From Sulfurospirillum sp. UBA6810 (GTDB lineage Bacteria > Campylobacterota > Campylobacteria > Campylobacterales > Sulfurospirillaceae): 5,325 bases of DNA. The stretch is taken from positions 1-5,325 of the forward strand of contig DKEY01000005.1 in NCBI GenBank assembly GCA_002469305.1, written 5' to 3'. Under the pieces are notes generated by a model, which had not been told where the DNA came from, ran no database searches, and saw only the letters and a program-made list of their open reading frames with translations. The number at the start of each line of letters is the position of its first letter. Position 1 is the first letter of the stretch. Shown here piece after piece: positions 1 through 5,092 of this stretch. The position numbers were made by a program, and so were the translations under genes.

Positions 1-419
1 ACACCGATAGAGCCTATAAAAGCTCCAGGATTTGCGATGATTTTTTTACTCCAGATAGAAGCGTAGTAACTTCCACTAGTCATACTGCCACTAGCATATG
101 CGATGACGGGTTTGATTTCACCCAGTCTTTTGATAGCCATACTAAGCTCGATAGAAGGTGCAAGAGCCCCACCAGGAGAGTCCACACGAAGTAAAACGCC
201 TTTGATATTTGTATCAAGCTCAGCCTTTTCGATATCGGCTAAGATTTTATCTATGTTGTCTATTTGTGCATCCAAGTTTATCGTTGTAAGATTGGCAACT
301 TTGAGTTTTTCTCCATCAAAAGGATTGAAAATCAAAAAGAGTATTAGTATGAATAACATCGCTTTAAAATGATTTTGTATGTAATTCATTATATTGCCTA
401 ACATTCTAAAAAATATCAT
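1..419 (-). CDS. sppA: Signal peptide peptidase SppA, S49 family (partial, N-terminal 139 codons)
   Basis: This is an inner-membrane serine protease that in this family degrades leftover signal peptides. The visible part starts with about 17 cytoplasmic residues, then a hydrophobic segment at about 18-34 (LFILILFLIF) that acts as an uncleaved anchor. The protease domain follows, with a strand and turn VDSPGG at 79-84 and the block AYASGSMTSGSYYAS at 107-121. Ser115 in TSGSYY aligns with the nucleophile of the ASGGYY motif. The Lys general base of the Ser/Lys dyad would lie beyond the window edge. The protein leaves the window at GSIG. I chose the ATG at 419-417 because AAGGAG lies 7 bases upstream and it shares ATGA with the mqnF stop. 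In-frame ATGs at 404 and 389 are possible but lack a comparable site. It is probably cotranscribed with and translationally coupled to mqnF. The family call is strong; the exact start is slightly less certain. Confidence 0.93.
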   Translation of the reverse strand, partial: MIFFRMLGNIMNYIQNHFKAMLFILILFLIFNPFDGEKLKVANLTTINLDAQIDNIDKILADIEKAELDTNIKGVLLRVDSPGGALAPSIELSMAIKRLGEIKPVIAYASGSMTSGSYYASIWSKKIIANPGAFIGSIG

Positions 420-1639
420 AAACTCTCTCCTTGTATATATACGCTATGTGGATTTTTGGTGTGTAAGATAAGATGCAATGCCAAATCTTCTTTCGCATGG
501 ATGGTATCTGGAAGAGTACATACAAGCATATCAGCATACTTCTCTTTTGTTATCTCTCCTACATTTAGACCTAAAGCATTTGCAGCGTTACATGTAACGC
601 TTTTGAGTGCAAGTTTTGCCAGTTTGTTTATGTCTTCTTTCTCATGTGCCATCATCATAACACGAAGTTCATCCCAAAGACTTAGAGAGATGTTGGAACT
701 CAGACCATCCGTTCCTAGCGTAAAAGAATCTTTACATGTAAGATTTTCAAGAGAGAGTTTTCCAACCCCCAAGAGTCTATTTGAAACAGGGCAGTGTGTC
801 ACAAAACCACCAATCTCTTTTATAGTTTTTAACTCCTCTTTTGTGGCTTGTACACAGTGTGTGAAGAGTGTTTTACAACCATAAAAAAGGTCTATGTATT
901 CACTCGCATTGCCCATAGGTTTTGCATAGGGTGAAAAGTTTGCAAAAAAGTTATAAAAATCCCCCTTGGCACTATCAAGCCACTCTCTCTCAGCAACACT
1001 TTCCATAAAGTGGGTAGAGACAATGTACTTATTTTTTCTTGCGATATCAAGAGCATTACGAGCGAGGATTGGATGAGTCGAGTAAGGAGAGTGGATAGAG
1101 ATAGCAGGGATAAATCTCTCATTTGCTTCATCTTCTACACTTCTTAGTCTTGATCTAAAATCATTGAAAAGTATATCTACACTATCAGGGCGACTCCCTA
1201 AAACTTCACTAAAAAAAACAACTCTTTGAGGGCTTTTTTTACAAGCCTCAAAATCACCACCAAAACTACTGATAGCCCCAAGTGAAGTCGTGCCACTTTT
1301 GAGCATAAGATTGAGTTGATTTTCTATGGTTGCATCACTACAAGCTTGGATAAGTTCATCTCTTTTTTCTATGACACTATTGAGCCAAGTGATAAAATCA
1401 CCATAAGCCAGTGTTGTTTTGTTTGCTGAAAACTCCAAATGTACATGTGCGTTGATGAGTCCTGGCATGATACAAGAGTTTTTAGGGCTTTGGATAAGCT
1501 CAAAATTTGGGAATTTATCTATGATTTCTTTACTTGTTCCAACTGCAATGATTTTTTCATCAAATGCAACTGCCCCATCTTCGACGATGTCAAAATTTTC
1601 GTTACATGTAAGAATGAAATCTGCTTTGATTATCTTCAA
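416..1639 (-). CDS. mqnF: Aminofutalosine deaminase-type amidohydrolase (menaquinone, futalosine route)
   Basis: This is a cytoplasmic metal-dependent deaminase of the COG0402 amidohydrolase group, 407 aa, the usual length. Older annotation calls such proteins chlorohydrolases or SsnA-like. Enzymes of this group, including one from the Campylobacterota genus Nitratiruptor, were shown to deaminate 6-amino-6-deoxyfutalosine to futalosine in menaquinone synthesis; mqnX is another symbol in use. Visible features are an N-terminal beta-sandwich part (about 1-58), then the barrel with metal ligands His65 and His67 in NAHVHLE, His210 with Glu213 in STHFMES, conserved His183, His261 and His282 (VTHCPVSN), and Asp311 in GTDGLSSN. 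All expected active-site residues are present. The start is TTG, chosen because AAGGA lies 6 bases upstream and no ATG is available near the N-terminus. Substrate is inferred from family and phylum; another purine-like deaminase activity is possible. The tail overlaps sppA by four bases. Confidence 0.88.
   Translation of the reverse strand: MKIIKADFILTCNENFDIVEDGAVAFDEKIIAVGTSKEIIDKFPNFELIQSPKNSCIMPGLINAHVHLEFSANKTTLAYGDFITWLNSVIEKRDELIQACSDATIENQLNLMLKSGTTSLGAISSFGGDFEACKKSPQRVVFFSEVLGSRPDSVDILFNDFRSRLRSVEDEANERFIPAISIHSPYSTHPILARNALDIARKNKYIVSTHFMESVAEREWLDSAKGDFYNFFANFSPYAKPMGNASEYIDLFYGCKTLFTHCVQATKEELKTIKEIGGFVTHCPVSNRLLGVGKLSLENLTCKDSFTLGTDGLSSNISLSLWDELRVMMMAHEKEDINKLAKLALKSVTCNAANALGLNVGEITKEKYADMLVCTLPDTIHAKEDLALHLILHTKNPHSVYIQGESL
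427..432 (-). promoter_or_regulatory. Ribosome binding site of sppA
   Basis: AAGGAG on the minus strand lies 7 bases before the ATG at 419. It sits inside the last codons of mqnF. It decides the sppA start in favour of 419 over the in-frame ATGs at 404 and 389. Confidence 0.75.
584..601. repeat. Perfect 18-bp palindrome AGCGTTACATGTAACGCT
   Basis: An 18-base perfect palindrome within mqnF. On the coding strand it encodes Ser-Val-Thr-Cys-Asn-Ala (Thr349, Cys350, Asn351). Its ten central bases (588-597) are TTACATGTAA, the motif repeated elsewhere in the window. Confidence 0.85.
732..741. repeat. TTACATGTAA palindrome copy, in mqnF
   Basis: Exact copy of the 10-bp palindrome. On the mqnF strand it covers the Thr301 and Cys302 codons, in phase TT-ACA-TGT-AA. 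Confidence 0.85.
1602..1611. repeat. TTACATGTAA palindrome copy, near the mqnF start
   Basis: Exact copy of the 10-bp palindrome. It covers the Thr11 and Cys12 codons of mqnF, about 30 bases into the gene and in the same codon phase as the other two mqnF copies. Confidence 0.85.
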
Positions 1640-1645
1640 AAATAG

Positions 1646-1650
1646 TCCTT
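1646..1650 (-). promoter_or_regulatory. Ribosome binding site of mqnF (supports TTG start)
   Basis: AAGGA on the minus strand lies 6 bases before TTG at 1639. The N-terminal sequence that follows (KIIKADFILTC) fits the usual start of this family, so the TTG is well supported. Confidence 0.75.
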
Positions 1651-1662
1651 AATTTTTTTGTT

Positions 1663-1690
1663 ATTGTAACGTAATTGTATGGGGAGTCAA
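1663..1690 (-). promoter_or_regulatory. Candidate sigma-70 promoter for mqnF-sppA
   Basis: On the minus strand TTGACT (1690-1685) and TACAAT (1668-1663) are separated by 16 bases, close to the sigma-70 consensus. Transcription would begin near 1656 and give a short leader of about 17 bases that still contains the whole ribosome binding site. A second TACAAT at 1679-1674 has no -35 partner at proper spacing but would leave a longer leader; it is the alternative. The -35 box overlaps one arm of the inverted repeat at 1687-1732. Confidence 0.55.
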
Positions 1691-1732
1691 AGCTAAATTT
1701 TTAAACCCTGAATTTTAAACTATTAGCTTTGA
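1687..1732. repeat. Perfect 10-bp inverted repeat in the divergent promoter region (possible operator)
   Basis: TCAAAGCTAA at 1687-1696 and its exact reverse complement TTAGCTTTGA at 1723-1732 lie 36 bases apart, centre to centre. Between them is an imperfect direct repeat, ATTTTTAAAC (1697-1706) and AATTTTAAAC (1711-1720). From the predicted start sites, neither transcript contains the arms, so the element would work as DNA (regulator binding) rather than as an RNA hairpin. The left arm covers the mqnF -35 box; the right arm lies about 45-55 bases upstream of the predicted aroQ start site. No known regulator site is recognised. Confidence 0.5.
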
Positions 1733-1762
1733 AGCCTACTAAATTAAAATTATGGTTAGAAG

Positions 1763-1771
1763 TGATATAAT
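1763..1771 (+). promoter_or_regulatory. Extended -10 promoter for the aroQ operon
   Basis: TGATATAAT is a perfect extended -10 (TGN plus TATAAT at 1766-1771). No good -35 hexamer is present at the right distance, but the upstream sequence is AT-rich, which fits the known habit of Campylobacterota sigma-70 promoters. Transcription would start near 1778, leaving a leader of about 42 bases with a weak hairpin (TGGG 1787-1790 with CCCA 1801-1804). This is the only strong promoter seen for the five plus-strand genes. Confidence 0.7.
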
Positions 1772-1819
1772 AAGACAAATTTAATTTGGGTTACGAAAAG
1801 CCCATGACAAAGGAAGTTT

Positions 1820-2302
1820 ATGAAGATTGTTGTAATTCAAGGTCCAAACCTAAATATGCTAGGACATAGAGAGCCAAATGTCTATGGACCGATGAAGCTT
1901 GAAGAAATTCATACACAAATGGAAGCTGTTGCAAAACAAAACAATATGGAGATAGAATTTTTCCAATCAAACTTAGAGGGTGAAATCGTAGATCGTATTC
2001 AAGAGTGTTTAGGTGACGCTGATGGTATCATCATCAACCCAGCTGCTTATACACACACATCTATCGCTATCAGAGATGCGATAAGTGCAGTAGCAATGCC
2101 AGTTATCGAAGTACACATTAGCAATATTTACAGACGTGAAGAGTTCAGACAAAAATCACTTACAGCAGCTGTTTGTACAGGACAAATCAGTGGTTTTGGA
2201 CCATTTGGTTATCATTTGGCGATGATATCTATGTCACAAATCCTTGGCGAAATCGCTGCAGTAAGAGCTGCTCAAGAAGCTCAAGCAAAAGCACAAAACT
2301 AG
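1820..2302 (+). CDS. aroQ: 3-dehydroquinate dehydratase, type II
   Basis: This enzyme catalyses dehydration of 3-dehydroquinate to 3-dehydroshikimate, the third step of the shikimate pathway, as a cytoplasmic dodecamer. The 160-aa length is normal for type II enzymes. Visible motifs are GPNLNMLG at 8-15, the flexible lid with Arg17 and the catalytic Tyr22 (HREPNVYG), substrate-binding Asn73 in INPAAYTHTS with His79, the catalytic His99 in VHISN at 98-102, and FGPFGYHLA near 126-134. The C-terminal tail (about 147-160) is rich in Ala and Gln. The ATG start has AAGGA at 1810-1814, 5 bases upstream. It is the first gene of the plus-strand operon. Its product feeds chorismate, which is the starting point both for the menaquinone route served by mqnF across the promoter region and for the folate route served by folK downstream. 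Confidence 0.97.
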   Translation: MKIVVIQGPNLNMLGHREPNVYGPMKLEEIHTQMEAVAKQNNMEIEFFQSNLEGEIVDRIQECLGDADGIIINPAAYTHTSIAIRDAISAVAMPVIEVHISNIYRREEFRQKSLTAAVCTGQISGFGPFGYHLAMISMSQILGEIAAVRAAQEAQAKAQN

Positions 2303-3336
2303 TGAATTTTATACTAAAAGATGAGAATGCCGTATATTATGAATGCGGCTTCTCTTGTGATAACGTTGTCTTTTTAACACTTGGAAGTGAATCATTTTTT
2401 ATAACAGACTCAAGGTACACACATGAAGCTGCACAGTATGTTACAAAAGCTGAAGTAATCGAAGGTGATAGAAGAGACTTATATAAAACAGTACGAGACA
2501 TTATCACAAAGTCAAAAGTTAAAGAGATTGTTTTTAACCCAAGTGAATGGAGTGTTGATGCTTACGAAAAACTGAGCTTGGAACTCTTACATGTAAGTTT
2601 TAAAAAAGAGCCAAATTTTTCACAGTTAAAAAGAGTTATCAAAACACAAGATGAGTTAGAGATACTAAAAACTGCTTCATATTTAGGCAAAATAGCCTTT
2701 GATGATTTTGCTACTTTTTTAAAGACGCAAGGTTTAGGAGTGAGTGAGCAAAGGCTTCATTTTGAAGCAGAGCTTATCTTTAAAAAGTTGGGTGAGCTGG
2801 ATTTGAGTTTTTCTCCTATCGTAGCACTTGGTAAAAATGCAGCAAAACCTCACGCCTTGCCTACAAGTGATATCTTGCAAAGTGGTGAGCTTGTACTTCT
2901 TGATGCAGGGGTAAAGTACAAAAGATACTGTTCTGATAGAACAAGAACTTGTGAATACTCAAAAGAGATGCACTTTGGAAAAGTTCAACAATTTACCGAG
3001 AGTAAAAAACAAAAGATTTATGACACGGTACTTTATGCGCAAGAAGCAGGGATAAAAAAAGCTCGTGTGGGTATGAGGGCTTGTGATGTGGATAAGGCAT
3101 GTAGAGAAGTGATAGAAAAAGCAGGATTCGGAGATTTTTTTATACATTCTACGGGACATGGCGTAGGGCTTGATATCCATGAACTTCCGATTATCGGAGC
3201 ACGCAGTGAAACTTTGCTTGAAGAGGGAATGGTATTTACGATAGAACCAGGCATCTACTTACCTGATGCATTTGGAGTACGCATAGAAGATACAGTAGTT
3301 CTTACAAGTAGAGGCGCTGAGATTATAGGACAGTAA
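2302..3336 (+). CDS. pepQ: M24 family metallopeptidase, Xaa-Pro aminopeptidase/dipeptidase type
   Basis: This is a cytoplasmic two-metal peptidase expected to cleave X-Pro bonds near peptide N-termini. The 344 aa comprise a creatinase-like N-domain (about 1-110) and the pita-bread catalytic domain (about 112-344). All five metal ligands are visible: Asp201 in LLDAGV, Asp212 in SDRTRT, His286 in STGHGVGLDIHE, Glu315 in TIEPGIY and Glu329 in VRIEDTV. His184 (PHALP) and His293 complete the active site. The reading frame is open further upstream to 2173, but that region is aroQ in another frame. I chose GTG at 2302, which shares a G with the aroQ stop (TAGTG), because the sequence after it (NFILKDENAVYYECGFSCDN) reads as the true N-terminus. 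There is no clear ribosome binding site, so translation is probably coupled to aroQ. Aminopeptidase P versus prolidase specificity cannot be told from sequence. Confidence 0.9.
   Translation: MNFILKDENAVYYECGFSCDNVVFLTLGSESFFITDSRYTHEAAQYVTKAEVIEGDRRDLYKTVRDIITKSKVKEIVFNPSEWSVDAYEKLSLELLHVSFKKEPNFSQLKRVIKTQDELEILKTASYLGKIAFDDFATFLKTQGLGVSEQRLHFEAELIFKKLGELDLSFSPIVALGKNAAKPHALPTSDILQSGELVLLDAGVKYKRYCSDRTRTCEYSKEMHFGKVQQFTESKKQKIYDTVLYAQEAGIKKARVGMRACDVDKACREVIEKAGFGDFFIHSTGHGVGLDIHELPIIGARSETLLEEGMVFTIEPGIYLPDAFGVRIEDTVVLTSRGAEIIGQ
2587..2596. repeat. TTACATGTAA palindrome copy, in pepQ
   Basis: Exact copy of the 10-bp palindrome. It encodes Leu96-His97-Val98 of PepQ in phase TTA-CAT-GTA-A, which differs from the phase used in mqnF. 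Confidence 0.85.
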
Positions 3337-3815
3337 TGAAGATATATAAAGAGACTTTTTTCCCTATATGTCGTAGGAAAAAGAGCCACTTTAAACATCA
3401 AAGTATCATAGGGCTTGGTGGCAATAAGGGTGATGTAAGAAAGAGATTTAGGCATCTCTTTTTATATTTGCAAAAACAAAAAAGAGTTTATGTTCAAGAG
3501 ACATCTTTTATCTTACAAAATCCAGCCTTTGGATACGTAGAACAAGATGATTTTTACAATGCAGTAGCGCTAATTCAGACTTCTTTTGGAGCAAAGGACT
3601 TTTTGAAGTTTCTTTTGCATACAGAGAAAGTGTTTAAAAGAGAGCGAAGTTTTAAAAATGCACCAAGAACACTTGATTTGGATATAATATTTTTTGATAA
3701 TATAAAATATAAACAAAAAAATTTACAGATTCCTCATCCCCATTGGGCAAAGAGGGATAGCGTGGTTATACCACTTAGTAATTTAAAGAATTCAATAAAA
3801 GGACCGTATAGGTGA
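3336..3815 (+). CDS. folK: 2-amino-4-hydroxy-6-hydroxymethyldihydropteridine pyrophosphokinase (HPPK)
   Basis: This enzyme transfers pyrophosphate from ATP to 6-hydroxymethyl-7,8-dihydropterin, the step before dihydropteroate synthase in folate synthesis. Visible motifs are GLGGNKGD at 26-33, a pterin-pocket region EQDDFYNAVA at 69-78, Glu97, the signature PRTLDLDIIFFDN at 110-122 with magnesium ligands Asp114 and Asp116, and IPHPHWAKRDSVVIPL at 132-147. The 159-aa length is normal. The first 22 residues (basic, rich in Phe and Lys) extend beyond the usual HPPK core; no internal Met offers a later start. The ATG shares its A with the pepQ stop (TAATG) and has AGGA at 3327-3330, 5 bases upstream. 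No folB, folP or folE lies alongside, so the gene is separated from the rest of the pathway and sits in front of flhF, as in other Campylobacterota. Confidence 0.94.
   Translation: MKIYKETFFPICRRKKSHFKHQSIIGLGGNKGDVRKRFRHLFLYLQKQKRVYVQETSFILQNPAFGYVEQDDFYNAVALIQTSFGAKDFLKFLLHTEKVFKRERSFKNAPRTLDLDIIFFDNIKYKQKNLQIPHPHWAKRDSVVIPLSNLKNSIKGPYR
3799..3803 (+). promoter_or_regulatory. Ribosome binding site of flhF (supports GTG start)
   Basis: AAGGA lies 8 bases before the GTG at 3812, within the last codons of folK. It supports the GTG, which also shares GTGA with the folK stop, as the true start. Confidence 0.7.
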
Positions 3816-5092
3816 AGTTTCTTACTTTTAGCGCCCAAACTCCAGCTGCAGCTTTGAAACAAGCACAGATAGAGTGTGGAGAAGATGCTCTTGTCGTAAG
3901 TACAAAAGAAGTTAAAAAAAAGACGATAAATACACCTGCTTTATATGAAGTTGTAGTAGCAGTTGAGAATTCAAAAGTTTTAAGAAAACACGCACAGATG
4001 CCTCTACCTCAAACTCCAAGAAGCAGAGAAGATGTCTTGGTCAATATCTCTGAAGCTGCAAAGCAGATTTCAAATATCGCCAAAGTAACAGAGTCCTCTT
4101 TGCCAAACCAAAGAAAATCACCAATCAGTATAGAAGAAAAAGTATCTGGTAAAGAAGATATCGTAGATATAAAACAAGAGATAACGAAACTTGCTGATAA
4201 GATAAAGCTTATCCAAGAGATGTTTTGGGAAGAGAAAGCTCCTCAACGTAACCACTTGGCAATTCCACCAGAGTTTTCTCAGATATATAAACTCGCACGC
4301 ACAAGTGGCATGGGACCAGACCATCTGGACAATATCATGAAACTCACCTTAGAACATATGCCAAGTAAGATGCGAGAAAATTCTGAAACAATCAAGAGAT
4401 ATTTTCAAGTATTGCTACGCAAGATGGTACCAATCAGACGAGAGATGGAAGTACAAAAAGGCTCTAAAAAACTCATCATGTTTGTAGGACCAACAGGAGT
4501 TGGGAAAACAACTACGATAGCAAAACTAGCAGCGCGTTACTCTTACTTGAAAGAAAAAAGAGAAAAAGTGGGAATTATCACACTTGATACATACAGAATA
4601 GGCGCAGTAGAACAACTTTTTCAGTATGCGAAGATGATGCGACTTCCTATTGAAGATGTAGTGGATCCAAATGACTTCAATGGAGCACTTCGCTCTCTTA
4701 ACCACTGTGATGTGATTTTGATAGATACAGTTGGCAGTAGCCAATATGATAAAGAGAAATTGATGAAACTCAATAGATTTATCCATAACAGTGATTATCA
4801 GATTGATGTTAATTTGGTGCTTTCAGCAGGAAGCAAACTAGAAGATTTAAAAGATATCTACAAAAACTTTTCATTTTTAAATATAGACACGCTTATCTTT
4901 ACCAAATTTGATGAGACTAAGGTTTTTGGAACAGTTTTTTCTTTGATATATGATATTGATAAACCTGTGAGTTATTTTTCAGTTGGTCAAGAAGTTCCAG
5001 ATGACTTAGTTGTAGCAAGTAGCGACTTTTTGGTTGAGTGTATGTTAGATGGTTTCAAAAGGAAGGAAAAAGATGCAAAATCAAGCAAATAA
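3812..5092 (+). CDS. flhF: Flagellar biosynthesis GTPase FlhF (SRP-type)
   Basis: FlhF is an SRP54/FtsY-class GTPase that marks the pole for flagellar assembly and recruits early basal-body parts; in Campylobacter its GTPase activity is also needed for proper flagellar number. The 426 aa comprise an N-terminal B domain (about 1-110, starting MKFLTFSAQTPAAAL), a likely coiled coil at about 112-140, a helical N domain (about 150-212) and the G domain. G motifs are GPTGVGKTTT at 226-235 (Lys232), DTYR at 259-262, DTVG at 305-308 followed by SSQYD, TKFD at 364-367 and VGQEVPDDL at 391-399. The G3 box is DTVGSS instead of the DTAGR typical of SRP GTPases. Early in the gene an A8 tract (3914-3921) encodes Lys35-Lys37. 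The start is GTG, in a four-base overlap with folK; the 3' end overlaps flhG by 20 bases. Confidence 0.96.
   Translation: MKFLTFSAQTPAAALKQAQIECGEDALVVSTKEVKKKTINTPALYEVVVAVENSKVLRKHAQMPLPQTPRSREDVLVNISEAAKQISNIAKVTESSLPNQRKSPISIEEKVSGKEDIVDIKQEITKLADKIKLIQEMFWEEKAPQRNHLAIPPEFSQIYKLARTSGMGPDHLDNIMKLTLEHMPSKMRENSETIKRYFQVLLRKMVPIRREMEVQKGSKKLIMFVGPTGVGKTTTIAKLAARYSYLKEKREKVGIITLDTYRIGAVEQLFQYAKMMRLPIEDVVDPNDFNGALRSLNHCDVILIDTVGSSQYDKEKLMKLNRFIHNSDYQIDVNLVLSAGSKLEDLKDIYKNFSFLNIDTLIFTKFDETKVFGTVFSLIYDIDKPVSYFSVGQEVPDDLVVASSDFLVECMLDGFKRKEKDAKSSK
5063..5067 (+). promoter_or_regulatory. Ribosome binding site of flhG
   Basis: AAGGA lies 5 bases before the ATG at 5073 and within the 3' end of flhF. 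A purine-rich run (AAAAGGAAGGAAAAAG) precedes the start, with a second AAGGA at 5059-5063. Confidence 0.7.

Noticed and set aside
103..372. Plus-strand open frame at the left end
   Set aside because: The opposite strand encodes clear SppA motifs (VDSPGG, TSGSYY) across the same bases.
966..982. TTGGCAC resembling the -24 half of a sigma-54 promoter
   Set aside because: It lies inside mqnF, the -12 half (TTGC) is missing at the required spacing, and no gene lies downstream on that strand.
892..1131. Open frames overlapping mqnF, aroQ, pepQ and flhF in other frames or on the opposite strand (for example 456-884 plus, 892-1131 minus, 2959-3180 minus, 4526-4786 minus)
   Set aside because: Each lies wholly within a strongly supported gene, has no family-like sequence and no convincing ribosome binding site; they are shadows of the real genes.
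1211..1218. T8 tract on the mqnF coding strand as a phase-variation switch
   Set aside because: It encodes Val-Phe-Phe in a housekeeping enzyme, is short, and similar tracts of 7-8 bases are common in this AT-rich sequence.
1785..1806. Hairpin in the aroQ leader as a riboswitch or terminator
   Set aside because: Only four Watson-Crick pairs plus one wobble and one A-T pair, no run of T after it, and no recognised riboswitch core.
2173..2301. In-frame upstream extension of the M24 peptidase to an ATG at 2173
   Set aside because: This stretch is the aroQ coding end in another frame, its translation is rich in Trp, Ser and Arg with no family resemblance, and the GTG at 2302 gives a normal N-terminus and length.
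3683..3688. TATAAT within folK, a possible internal promoter for flhF
   Set aside because: It is formed by codons of the conserved LDLDIIFF motif, has no proper TGN or -35 partner, and the sequence alone gives no reason to prefer it. Start-site mapping could revive it.
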